This document shows positions 17,239 to 27,021 of a stretch of 39,083 nt of DNA, one piece after another; the first letter of the stretch is position 1; every line of letters begins with the position of its first letter. A program made the position numbers and the translations under genes. Source of the stretch: Bradyrhizobium sp. (GTDB lineage Bacteria; Pseudomonadota; Alphaproteobacteria; Rhizobiales; Xanthobacteraceae); NCBI RefSeq assembly GCF_030654605.1, contig NZ_JAURXB010000192.1, positions 1-39,083 on the forward strand, written 5' to 3'. Below the pieces are notes generated by a model. The model made no database searches and was not told the origin of the DNA. It was given only the letters and a program-made list of their open reading frames with translations.

Positions 17239-18153
17239 ATGGAATTTCAGAAAACACCGGGCTGGCTGGACTGGTACGCCGGTCCGTCAAGACCCCACTT
17301 CAAGGTGCCGGCCGGCGCCGTGGACGCGCACTGCCATGTGTTCGGCCCGGGCGCCGAATTTCCGTTCGCGCCGGAGCGCAAATACACCCCCTGCGACGCG
17401 TCGAAGCAGCAGCTCTACGCCCTGCGCGACCATCTCGGCTTCGCCCGCAACGTCGTGGTCCAGGCCACCTGCCATGGCGCCGATAACAGCGCGATGGTCG
17501 ACGCGCTGGTTCATTCCGGCGGCAGAGCGCGTGGCGTCGCCACCGTCAAGCGCAGCATCAGCAACGAAGAGTTGCGCGCAATGCACGACGCTGGCGTGCG
17601 CGGCGTGCGTTTCAATTTCGTCAAACGCCTGGTCGATTTCACGCCGAAGGAAGAGTTGATCGAGATCGCCGACCGCATCGGCACGCTGGGCTGGCATGTC
17701 GTGATCTATTTCGAGGCGGTGGATTTGCCCGAATTGTGGGATTTCTTCACCTCGCTGCCGACCACGGTCGTGGTCGACCATATGGGCCGGCCCGACGTCA
17801 CCAAGCCGGTCGACGGTCCGGAGTTCGAACTGTTCGTGAAGTTCATGAAGGAACATCCGAACGTCTGGTCCAAGGTCAGTTGCCCGGAGCGGCTGTCGGT
17901 CGCGGGCCCGCCGGCGCTGAACGGCGAACAAAATGCCTACCGCGACGTGATCCCCTTCGCGCGGCGCATCGTCGAAACCTTCCCTGATCGCGTACTCTGG
18001 GGAACCGACTGGCCGCATCCGAATTTGAAAGACCATATGCCCGACGACGGACTGTTGGTCGATTTCATCCCGCACGTTGCGGTCACATCACAATTGCAGC
18101 AGAAGCTGCTGGTCGACAACCCGATGCGGCTGTACTGGCCCGAACACTCCTGA
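17239..18153 (+). CDS. ligI: 2-Pyrone-4,6-dicarboxylate hydrolase
   Basis: A 304-residue amidohydrolase-superfamily lactonase that opens 2-pyrone-4,6-dicarboxylate to 4-oxalomesaconate without a metal. The HxH motif is H31 and H33 in VDAHCHVFGPG, the same numbers as in Sphingobium LigI. H181 lies in VVVDHMGRPD, and the catalytic Asp is D257 in WGTDWPHPN. The frame opens with GTG at 17224, overlapping the previous stop, but the ATG at 17239 gives the better start (MEFQKTPGWL). The next gene begins 12 bases after its stop. Confidence 0.93.
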   Translation: MEFQKTPGWLDWYAGPSRPHFKVPAGAVDAHCHVFGPGAEFPFAPERKYTPCDASKQQLYALRDHLGFARNVVVQATCHGADNSAMVDALVHSGGRARGVATVKRSISNEELRAMHDAGVRGVRFNFVKRLVDFTPKEELIEIADRIGTLGWHVVIYFEAVDLPELWDFFTSLPTTVVVDHMGRPDVTKPVDGPEFELFVKFMKEHPNVWSKVSCPERLSVAGPPALNGEQNAYRDVIPFARRIVETFPDRVLWGTDWPHPNLKDHMPDDGLLVDFIPHVAVTSQLQQKLLVDNPMRLYWPEHS

Positions 18154-18165
18154 GGAGACCGACCG

Positions 18166-18555
18166 ATGTCACTCGACAAACCCTACAAGGACGTTCCCGG
18201 CACCACGATCTTCGACGCCGACATGTCGCGCCAAGGCTATCATCTCAACCAGTTCTGCATGTCGCTGATGAAAGCGGACAACCGCGCCCGCTTCAAGGCC
18301 GACGAACGCGCCTATCTCGACGAATGGCCGATGACCGAGGACCAGAAGCTGGCAGTCATGGCGCGCGACCTCAATCGCTGCATCGCGCTCGGCGGCAACA
18401 TCTACTTCCTCGCCAAGATCGGCGCCACCGACGGCAAGAGTTTCCAGCAGATGGCCGGCAGCATGACCGGCATGAGCGAGGATGAATACCGCAACATGAT
18501 GGTCAGCGGCGGCCGCACCATTGAAGGCAACCGCTACACCGGGGAGAAGAAGTAA
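18166..18555 (+). CDS. ligA: Protocatechuate 4,5-dioxygenase small (alpha) subunit, copy 1
   Basis: A 129-residue all-helical subunit that caps the LigB active site. The features PGTTIFDADMSRQGYHLNQF and LNRCIALGGNIYFLAKIG (about 11-30 and 66-86) are shared with the second copy at 24579. GAGGAG, overlapping the ligI stop, stands eight bases before the ATG. The next gene, ligB, starts at the base after the stop codon, so the two subunits are made in equal amounts. The C-terminus is longer than in copy 2. Confidence 0.92.
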   Translation: MSLDKPYKDVPGTTIFDADMSRQGYHLNQFCMSLMKADNRARFKADERAYLDEWPMTEDQKLAVMARDLNRCIALGGNIYFLAKIGATDGKSFQQMAGSMTGMSEDEYRNMMVSGGRTIEGNRYTGEKK

Positions 18556-19413
<858 letters not shown>

Positions 19414-19414
19414 C

Positions 19415-20383
19415 GTGGCCAAGACGACTAACAAGACGATCAAGGTAGCGCTGGCCGGCGCCGGCGCATTCGGCATCAAGCATCTCGACGGCATCAGGAA
19501 CATCGACGGCGTCGAGGTGGTGTCGCTGGTCGGCCGCCGTCTGGAGCCGACGAAGGAAGTTGCCGCCAAATACGGCATCGCGCATGTTTCGACCGACCTC
19601 GCCGACAGCCTCGCGCTCAAGGAGGTTGACGCGGTGATCCTGTGCACGCCGACCCAGATGCACGCGGCGCAGTCGATCGCGTGTCTCAAGGCCGGCAAGC
19701 ATGTCCAGGTCGAGATTCCGCTCGCGGATTCGCTTGCGGATGCGCAGGCCGTGGTCGATCTGCAGAAGCAAACCAAGCTCGTCGCGATGTGCGGCCATAC
19801 CCGCCGCTTCAACCCCAGCCATCAATGGGTGCACAAGAAGATCGTCGCAGGCGAATTCAACATCCAGCAGATGGATGTGCAGACCTTCTTCTTCCGCCGC
19901 TCCAACATGAACGCGCTGGGCCAGCCGCGCAGCTGGACCGACCATTTGCTGTGGCACCATGCGGCGCATACGGTCGACCTGTTCGCCTACCAGGCGGGCT
20001 CGCCGATCGTGAAGGCCAACGCGGTGCAGGGGCCGATCCATCCGACCCTGGGGATCGCGATGGATATGTCGATCCAGCTCAAGACGGCCAGCGGCGCGAT
20101 CTGCACGCTCAGCCTGTCCTTCAACAATGACGGTCCGCTCGGCACCTTCTTCCGCTATATCGGCGACACCGGCACCTACATCGCGCGCTACGACGATCTG
20201 TTCAACGGCAAGGAAGAGAAGATCGACGTGTCGAAAGTCGACGTCTCCATGAACGGCATCGAGCTGCAGGACCGCGAGTTCTTCGCCGCGATCCGCGAGG
20301 GCCGCGAGCCGAATTCGAGCGTCGCGCAGGTACTGGCATGTTACCAGGTGCTGCACGATCTGGAGCAGCAACTCGACGCTTGA
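19415..20383 (+). CDS. ligC: 4-Carboxy-2-hydroxymuconate-6-semialdehyde dehydrogenase (LigC, Gfo/Idh/MocA family)
   Basis: A 322-residue NAD(P)-dependent dehydrogenase, close to the length of LigC. It oxidises the hemiacetal of the ring-fission product to 2-pyrone-4,6-dicarboxylate. The Rossmann motif is VALAGAGAFGIKH (residues 11-23). Where most Gfo/Idh/MocA enzymes have Glu-Lys-Pro, this protein has E100-I101-P102 in HVQVEIPLADS, so the usual catalytic Lys is absent. The conserved HHAAHTVDLFAYQ helix is at about 189-201. The GTG start one base after the ligB stop is served by GGAG at 19401. It is the last gene of the operon, followed by a palindromic repeat. Confidence 0.9.
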   Translation: MAKTTNKTIKVALAGAGAFGIKHLDGIRNIDGVEVVSLVGRRLEPTKEVAAKYGIAHVSTDLADSLALKEVDAVILCTPTQMHAAQSIACLKAGKHVQVEIPLADSLADAQAVVDLQKQTKLVAMCGHTRRFNPSHQWVHKKIVAGEFNIQQMDVQTFFFRRSNMNALGQPRSWTDHLLWHHAAHTVDLFAYQAGSPIVKANAVQGPIHPTLGIAMDMSIQLKTASGAICTLSLSFNNDGPLGTFFRYIGDTGTYIARYDDLFNGKEEKIDVSKVDVSMNGIELQDREFFAAIREGREPNSSVAQVLACYQVLHDLEQQLDA

Positions 20384-20389
20384 AAGTCC

Positions 20390-20512
20390 CGTAGCCCGGA
20401 TGAAGGCCTTGGGTCACGCCTTCGGCGTGCCCCAGAGGCGCAATCCGGGAACGGTGCAAGAAAAGTCCCGGATTACGCAAGCGCTCCAGCCGGGCTACGG
20501 GCTACGGGCTAC
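20390..20512. repeat. Palindromic intergenic repeat, CGTAGCCCGGATGAAGGCC type
   Basis: Left arm CGTAGCCCGGATGAAGGCC, right arm CCAGCCGGGCTACGGGCTACGGGCTACG, with GGGCTACG tandemly repeated at the right end and inner arms CGCAATCCGGGA and TCCCGGATTACGC. It lies between the convergent ligC and benE-like genes and supplies the TAG stop of the latter (20509-20511). It probably acts as a bidirectional terminator. Confidence 0.78.
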
Positions 20513-21741
20513 GATTTCGTCTCTGCCGTGAAATCCGACCGCTCCAGCAGAAGTGAGATCGCGACGCCGGACAAGAGACCCCAGAACGCGGCGCCGATGT
20601 TCAACAGGGGCACATCGGCGACGCTGACAAGGAAGGCCAACAGCGCGCCGAAGGAGAAGCGCTCCTTGAACGCGGTGACAAACGCCGTCTGCAGGACGCG
20701 CAGCATCGCGAGTCCCGCCAGGGCCATCACCAGGGATTTGGGCGAAACCAGCAGCAACCGTGTAAATGTCGGCGCCAGCAGTCCGAACACCAGCGCCAGA
20801 CCGCCAACGAACATGGCGGCGCTGTAGTGGCGTCCTCGCTCGCCGCTCGAGACCACAATGGCGTTGGTCGGCCCCGTCAGGCAGGAACTGACGCCACCGA
20901 CGGCGGCGCTGATCACCGAGCCGATGCCGCAGGCCATGGTCACGGCGTTGATCGGCGGCGTATGCCCTGCCGCCCCTAGCACGGCAAAGCCCTGGCCATT
21001 CTGCACGACGAGAACCGTGATCGCGAGCGGCACGACAAGCTCGATCATGGCCGCGAGCGACCAGACCGGTGTCTGGATCACCGGGCGGATCAGTTCGAAT
21101 TGAAGCGTTGCGGTGGCGTCGAACCGGCTGAACAGCACGGTCATCGATGCGCCGACCACGAGCGCCCCGATGATGGGCGGAAAACGCCGGCCAAGGCGCG
21201 GGATCGCCGACAGGATGAGCCAGATCGCGACCATCGGTCCGACGATGATGGTGTCGGCAAAGACGGCGCGGACGAGCTCGAGGCCAAAGCGCAGAAAAAC
21301 GCCGGCGACCATGCCCATGACGATCGGCATCGGAACAAACTGCATGACCCGTTTGACCCAGCCGCTCGCACCCAACACCAGCATCAGCAGGCCCGTAGCG
21401 TAAAACGCGCCGACAACCTCCGGAAACGTCAGATGAGTCAGCGACTGTCCGACCAGGACCGTACCGGGAATGGTCCAGAAGAAGACGAGCGGCTGACGAT
21501 AGAGCCCGCTGAACAGCAGCGTGATCACGCCGTTGAAAAAGAAGACGCCGAAGATCCAGGATGCGATTTCGCTCTCGGAGAGCCCCCCGTTCGAGCCGAC
21601 GGCCAGAATGATCGCAACAGGCCCGGTCACAGCGAACAGCCAGCCAATGAAACCGTTCGATGCGTAGAGCAAGCCGAAATCTGAAATGATCCCCCCAACA
21701 CCGGGCGGTCGTTCAGTCGGTCGTTCGATCTGAGTGAACAT
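20509..21741 (-). CDS. benE: BenE-family benzoate/H+ symporter-like membrane transporter
   Basis: A 410-residue polytopic membrane protein with about 11-12 hydrophobic segments. The segments FFWTIPGTVLVGQSL, MGMVAGVFLRFGLELV and VSSCLTGPTNAIVVSSGERGRHYSAA are typical of the BenE family. Its relatives import benzoate with protons; 4-hydroxybenzoate or protocatechuate is an equally likely substrate because pobA and its regulator are adjacent. The ATG at 21741 is preceded by GAGGAG, 16 bases after the DUF1993 stop. The stop codon is drawn from the repeat at its 3' end. Confidence 0.85.
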   Translation of the reverse strand: MFTQIERPTERPPGVGGIISDFGLLYASNGFIGWLFAVTGPVAIILAVGSNGGLSESEIASWIFGVFFFNGVITLLFSGLYRQPLVFFWTIPGTVLVGQSLTHLTFPEVVGAFYATGLLMLVLGASGWVKRVMQFVPMPIVMGMVAGVFLRFGLELVRAVFADTIIVGPMVAIWLILSAIPRLGRRFPPIIGALVVGASMTVLFSRFDATATLQFELIRPVIQTPVWSLAAMIELVVPLAITVLVVQNGQGFAVLGAAGHTPPINAVTMACGIGSVISAAVGGVSSCLTGPTNAIVVSSGERGRHYSAAMFVGGLALVFGLLAPTFTRLLLVSPKSLVMALAGLAMLRVLQTAFVTAFKERFSFGALLAFLVSVADVPLLNIGAAFWGLLSGVAISLLLERSDFTAETKS

Positions 21742-21757
21742 CAGGAAAGGCCGCTCC

Positions 21758-22279
21758 TCACGTCCGTAGCTTCAGCCTGCCCATGAAATCGCGCTTTCCG
21801 AGCGGTGCGCCCTTGTGGCGGAGAATGTCGTAAGCCGTCGTCGCGTGGAAAAAGAAGTTCGGCAGCGAGAACGACATCAGGAATCCTTCGGTGGTGAAAG
21901 GCAGCGCGCGCTCGCCGAGCTTGAAGGTGACGTCGCGGCCGGCGAGCGCGTCGACCGCCTCCGGTGTCAGGGCCGAGAGTTCGTGCTGCGCCTCCGTCAC
22001 CAGCGCCTGCAGCCCGGCATAGTCGAGATCGGTCTTGCCAGACGGCGGCAGGAACACGCCGTTTTGCGCCGCCTCGATCGCGCCGCGCGAATGATGGGCG
22101 ACCGAGACGATCTGGAAGCGCAGCGGCAGCATGTCGGGCGCAAGCCGGGTCTCGACGATTTCGGCCGGATCGACGCCCTTCTCGCGGAAATGCGCAAGGC
22201 TCTTCTCGAGGCTGGCGCCGACGGCGCCGAGGATCTGCAGGTAGTTGGCGACGGTGGCGTCGTAGAGCGAAAAGGCCAT
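21758..22279 (-). CDS. DUF1993 family protein
   Basis: A 173-residue protein matching the DUF1993 type, a DinB-like helical bundle of unknown function. Typical segments are YDATVANYLQILGAVGASLEK, LAPDMLPLRFQI, and SLPNFFFHATTAYDILRHKG near the end. A longer overlapping frame (21741-22349) exists but has arginine-rich, shadow-like composition and was rejected. It lies between the regulator and the BenE-type gene on the same strand, so it is probably cotranscribed with the transporter. No link to aromatic metabolism is known to me. Confidence 0.85.
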   Translation of the reverse strand: MAFSLYDATVANYLQILGAVGASLEKSLAHFREKGVDPAEIVETRLAPDMLPLRFQIVSVAHHSRGAIEAAQNGVFLPPSGKTDLDYAGLQALVTEAQHELSALTPEAVDALAGRDVTFKLGERALPFTTEGFLMSFSLPNFFFHATTAYDILRHKGAPLGKRDFMGRLKLRT

Positions 22280-22358
22280 GGCGTAGATCTCCCATCATTT
22301 TGTGTGCTTCTTGCCGGCGATACATTCCCGGAATTTTCACCGATTGCAATCGGCGGAG

Positions 22359-23228
22359 CTAAGTGCCCCCGTGCACCTTGTCGCGAAAACCTCGCGGCGA
22401 CAGGCCGGTTGATCCCGAGAACAGCCGGCTGAAATAGGCCGGGTCGCTGAAACCGAGCGCATAGGCGATCGTCGAGACCGGCAGGTTGGTATAGACGAGG
22501 TTGCGCCGCGCCTCGCGAATGACCCGGTCGAGGATCACATGCGATGCCGCGTGGCCGGTTGCCGCGCGGGCCAGCCGGCTCAGATGCGTCGGTGTGATCG
22601 CCAGCGCGGCGGCATAGTCCGACACGGTCCAGTGCTGCAGGAAGTGTTGTTCGAGCAGCGCCTCGAACCGGCGAAAAAGGTCGGGTTTCGCCATGCCGCC
22701 CGGCATCCTGCCGTTCGCGGCCATTTCGCGCGCGACCAGGCCGATCAGGGCCGCGGACAGTGCCCGCAGGATATGCGCCCTGGCAAAATGGCGCCCGGCG
22801 AATTCAGCGAAAATCTGCTGCATCGCATTGCGCATCTCGGGCGTGCCGCGCACCACGGTCGAATGCGCCAGTACGCGCCGCAACCCTTCCGAGGGTGTCA
22901 GCACCTCGTCCAGCATTTCAGCCGATACGGTCAGCACCCAGCCCTGGGTGCCCGGTTTGAAGCTGAAGCCGTGGACGTCGCCGATATGCACGTTGACGAC
23001 CCGCATCGGCCGCAGCGCGTGGATCCGTCCTTCCAGCGTCGCCTGTCCGCCGCCGCGTTCGATCAGCAGTATCTGATGCAGCCGTGCATGCCGGTGGGCT
23101 GCGAATTCCCATTGGTGCAGCACCGAACGCGCGGCGATGGTTTCGCAATGCACGACGTCAGGCAGATCGCCGGACTCGCCAAACAGGTTGTAGGTCTGGA
23201 CGGTTCGCTGGGCCGGGGTTCTGCTCAT
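22359..23228 (-). CDS. pobR: AraC-family regulator, PobR-like activator of pobA
   Basis: A 289-residue protein with an N-terminal cupin-like sensor domain (HQWEFAAHRHARLHQILLIERGG at about 37-60) and a C-terminal pair of helix-turn-helix motifs (DYAAALAITPTHLSRLARAATG; STIAYALGFSDPAYFSRLFSGSTGLSPRGFR). This is the architecture of the AraC-type PobR/PobC regulators that sense 4-hydroxybenzoate. It is transcribed away from pobA across 87 bases. The ATG at 23228 (MSRTPAQRTV) is chosen; an ATG at 23264 would add 12 residues, and neither has a strong ribosome-binding site. The long upward extension of the frame overlaps pobA and is not real. Confidence 0.85.
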   Translation of the reverse strand: MSRTPAQRTVQTYNLFGESGDLPDVVHCETIAARSVLHQWEFAAHRHARLHQILLIERGGGQATLEGRIHALRPMRVVNVHIGDVHGFSFKPGTQGWVLTVSAEMLDEVLTPSEGLRRVLAHSTVVRGTPEMRNAMQQIFAEFAGRHFARAHILRALSAALIGLVAREMAANGRMPGGMAKPDLFRRFEALLEQHFLQHWTVSDYAAALAITPTHLSRLARAATGHAASHVILDRVIREARRNLVYTNLPVSTIAYALGFSDPAYFSRLFSGSTGLSPRGFRDKVHGGT

Positions 23229-23288
23229 GTTCGAATCATACAAGACAAAGGAGGGTCTATCCATTCTGAACGAGCCAAAACTCCGTAG

Positions 23289-24488
<1,200 letters not shown>

Positions 24489-24507
24489 AGCATCGGTCCG
24501 CTCAGCC

Positions 24508-24522
24508 TGGATTTGATCCAGA
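24508..24522. promoter_or_regulatory. Inverted repeat CTGGAT-TTG-ATCCAG between pobA and ligA copy 2
   Basis: Two perfect 6-base arms around a 3-base centre lie 20 bases after the pobA stop in the 90-base gap before ligA copy 2. It could be an operator, an mRNA processing hairpin, or a remnant of a dispersed repeat (TCTAGAGCAT stands just before). No T-run follows, so it is not a standard terminator. Confidence 0.3.
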
Positions 24523-24578
24523 GCAATTCACGCCGGCAACCGATCGAATAGACATGATGCAACATCAGGGAGAGGTCC

Positions 24579-24926
24579 ATGGCCAGTGCGCGACAGCCGG
24601 TACCCGGCACCACCATTTTTGACGGCGAGCAGGCCCGCAAGGGCTACGCCCTGAACAAGATGTGCTACTCGTTCAACGACGCCGCCAACCGGCGGGCCTT
24701 CGTCGAGGACGAAGACGCCTACTGCGCCAGATACGGCCTCAACCCGCAGCAGCGCGAGGCGATCCGCAACCGCAACGTATTGCAGCTGATCGAAGCCGGC
24801 GGCAACGCCTACTATCTGGCGAAGTTCGCCGGGATCTTCGGGCTCGACATGCAGGACATCGGCGCCCAGCAGACCGGCCTCACCAAGGATCAGTTCAAGG
24901 CGAAACTTCTGGCGGCAAGGGGATAG
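24579..24926 (+). CDS. ligA: Protocatechuate 4,5-dioxygenase small (alpha) subunit, copy 2
   Basis: A 115-residue LigA-type subunit. PGTTIFDGEQARKGYALNKM and VLQLIEAGGNAYYLAKFAGIFG are the shared landmarks; it keeps GYALNK and LAKF, the classical LigA wording, more closely than copy 1 does. AGGGAGAGG stands before the ATG at 24579. It lies 90 bases after pobA and three bases before ligB copy 2. It differs clearly from copy 1 outside the landmarks, so the pairs are old paralogues or of separate origin, not a recent duplication. Confidence 0.92.
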   Translation: MASARQPVPGTTIFDGEQARKGYALNKMCYSFNDAANRRAFVEDEDAYCARYGLNPQQREAIRNRNVLQLIEAGGNAYYLAKFAGIFGLDMQDIGAQQTGLTKDQFKAKLLAARG

Positions 24927-24929
24927 GCC

Positions 24930-25769
24930 ATGGCCAGCATAGTCGGGACCATCACCACGTCGCACGTTCCCGCCATCGGCGGCGCGATCGCCAAGGGCCT
25001 GCAGAACGACCCCTACTGGAAACCCTTCTTCGACGGTTTCCCGCCGGTGCGCGAATGGCTCGCCAAGGTGAAACCGGATGTCATCGTGCTGGTCTATAAT
25101 GACCACGGACTGAATTTCTTCCTCGACAAGATGCCGACCTTCGCCGTCGGTGCGGCCAGCGAGTACCGCAATGCCGACGAGGGGTGGGGGATTCCGACGC
25201 TGCCGCCGTTCCGCGGCGACCAGGCGCTGTCATGGCACCTGATCGAGCAGCTGGTGGCCGAGGAGTTCGACCTTACCACCTGCCAGGAGATGGTGGTCGA
25301 CCATGCCTTCACCCTGCCGATGGCGCTGTGCTGGCCCGACATGAAATGGCCGGTCCGCACCATCCCGGTGTGCGTCAATACCGTGCAGGGGCCGCTGCCC
25401 ACGGCGGCGCGCTGTTACAAGCTCGGCCAGGCGATCGGTCGGGCGATCGCATCGTGGCCGGGGCACGAACGGGTGGTCGTCATGGGCACCGGAGGCCTGT
25501 CGCACCAGCTCGACGGCGAGCGCGCCGGCTTCATCAACAAGGAGTTCGACCTCGCGTTCATGGATAGTATGGTCACCAACCCGGCCTGGGCGACGCAGTA
25601 TTCGACCACGGAGCTGGTCGAGCTTTCAGGCACCCAGGGCGTCGAACTGCTCAATTGGGTGGTGGCGCGCGGCGCGCTGCCGGAGAAGGTGAAGCAGCAG
25701 CACGCCAATTATCACATCCCGATCTCGAACACGGCGTCGGGGCTGATGGTGCTGGAGCCGCTGGGCTGA
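24930..25769 (+). CDS. ligB: Protocatechuate 4,5-dioxygenase large (beta) subunit, copy 2
   Basis: A 279-residue LigB-superfamily extradiol dioxygenase. Iron ligands are H12 (TSHVPA), H59 (VYNDHGLNF) and E239 (TQGVELLNW), with the catalytic base H192 (GTGGLSHQLDG). All core residues are present, so it should be active. Being encoded with pobA, it probably opens the protocatechuate made by PobA; the ring-fission product then needs LigC and LigI encoded 4-8 kb upstream. AAGGGGA lies before the ATG. Substrate preference relative to copy 1 (protocatechuate, gallate, methylgallate) cannot be decided from sequence. Confidence 0.93.
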   Translation: MASIVGTITTSHVPAIGGAIAKGLQNDPYWKPFFDGFPPVREWLAKVKPDVIVLVYNDHGLNFFLDKMPTFAVGAASEYRNADEGWGIPTLPPFRGDQALSWHLIEQLVAEEFDLTTCQEMVVDHAFTLPMALCWPDMKWPVRTIPVCVNTVQGPLPTAARCYKLGQAIGRAIASWPGHERVVVMGTGGLSHQLDGERAGFINKEFDLAFMDSMVTNPAWATQYSTTELVELSGTQGVELLNWVVARGALPEKVKQQHANYHIPISNTASGLMVLEPLG

Positions 25770-25915
25770 GGCCGGGCGCGCATTGGCTGGAGGGTCGCGG
25801 GCGAAGCTGATATGGCTGATCCCGCTCGGGCCCAGGGACGTCGATGTCAAGGACGTCGATGTCTTGCAGGCCTCCTGCGTGTCCTTGCTGCATCTTTCCC
25901 CCCTCCGGTTCCGCC

Positions 25916-26905
25916 ATGAAGCTCGTTTCCACTCCCGGCAATCCGTGTCCCGACGGTGCCGTCACGGGCATGATCCAGACGCCGGACGGCGTGGCGCTGC
26001 GTTTCGCGCGCTGGGACTCGCCCGCCGATGCCAAGGAAGACATCAAGGGAACCGTCTGCGTCTTCACCGGCCGCAGCGAGTTCATTGAAAAGTATTTCGA
26101 GACCGTGCGCGAACTGCGGCAACGCGGCTTCGCGGTCGCCGTCATGGACTGGCGCGGACAGGGGCATTCGTCGCGGCAGCTGCCCGATCCGCGCAAGGGG
26201 CATGTCGTGCGTTTTTCCGATTTCGAGATCGACGTTGCGACCTTCATGCAGCACGTGGTCGTTCCCCATTGCCCGCCGCCCTATTATGCGCTGGCGCACT
26301 CGATGGGCGGCGCCGTCATGCTGCGTGTCGCGCATGCCCGCAAGCGCTGGTTCGAACGCATGGTTCTGGCCGCGCCGCTGATCGACTTGCCGCAACCGCG
26401 CTCCTCCTGGCCCTTGCGCTTGCTGATGCGGACCCTGCGCCGCACCGGCTTCGGCGACAGCTACGTTCCGGGCAGCAACGTCGATCGGACCAGGGCATCG
26501 GGCTTCCCCGATAACCCGCTCACTTCCGATCCCGGGCGATATGCGCGCAACGCCGCGATTCTCGAACAGGATTCAACGCTCGGGATTGGTTCTCCTACGG
26601 TCGCCTGGCTCGACGCTGCATTCGACACGGTGATCGAATTTCGGGCCGCTGATTACGCGTCGCATATCGGGCAACCGGTTCTGATGGTGGCGGCGGGTGC
26701 CGATACCGTCGTATCGGCGACAACCATCAAGGAATTTGCCGCCCGGCTGCCGGCGGGATCTCATCTGGTGATCGAGGGCGCCCGGCATGAAATCCTGCAG
26801 GAGGCCGACCTCTATCGCGAGCAGTTCTGGGCGGCCTTCGATGCCTTCGTGCCGGGCGCGCCAGTGCGGGCAGCCCCGGAGGCCATCCCCGGAGCGTCAA
26901 TTTAA
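25916..26905 (+). CDS. Alpha/beta hydrolase, lysophospholipase / monoacylglycerol lipase type
   Basis: A 329-residue serine hydrolase. The nucleophile elbow is AHSMGG with S129; the oxyanion/lid strand motif is VMDWRGQGHSSR (77-88); the acid is probably D in VAAGADTVVS and the base H in EGARHEIL. The pattern TPDGVALRFARWD...DWRGQGxS matches PldB-like lysophospholipases and monoglyceride lipases. No signal peptide is visible from the chosen ATG (25916, MKLVSTPGNP); the upstream frame to 25844 is not plausible coding sequence. It is followed after 116 bases by an acyltransferase gene, so the two may work in glycerolipid turnover. Confidence 0.85.
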   Translation: MKLVSTPGNPCPDGAVTGMIQTPDGVALRFARWDSPADAKEDIKGTVCVFTGRSEFIEKYFETVRELRQRGFAVAVMDWRGQGHSSRQLPDPRKGHVVRFSDFEIDVATFMQHVVVPHCPPPYYALAHSMGGAVMLRVAHARKRWFERMVLAAPLIDLPQPRSSWPLRLLMRTLRRTGFGDSYVPGSNVDRTRASGFPDNPLTSDPGRYARNAAILEQDSTLGIGSPTVAWLDAAFDTVIEFRAADYASHIGQPVLMVAAGADTVVSATTIKEFAARLPAGSHLVIEGARHEILQEADLYREQFWAAFDAFVPGAPVRAAPEAIPGASI

Positions 26906-27021
26906 GGGTGTGCGGGCCCACAAGCCTCTTGCGGCCAGGCGGCGCCTTCGATGGTATCCTGATCGGAGGGGCGCCCTGGCCGGCAGGGCGATCCAGGGGA
27001 GGCGGCGAGACAGGGGGCGCT

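Noticed and set aside
21741..22349. 202-codon frame overlapping the DUF1993 gene
   Set aside because: The frame is rich in Arg and Ala, without family features; the frame 21758-22279 gives a clear DUF1993 protein.
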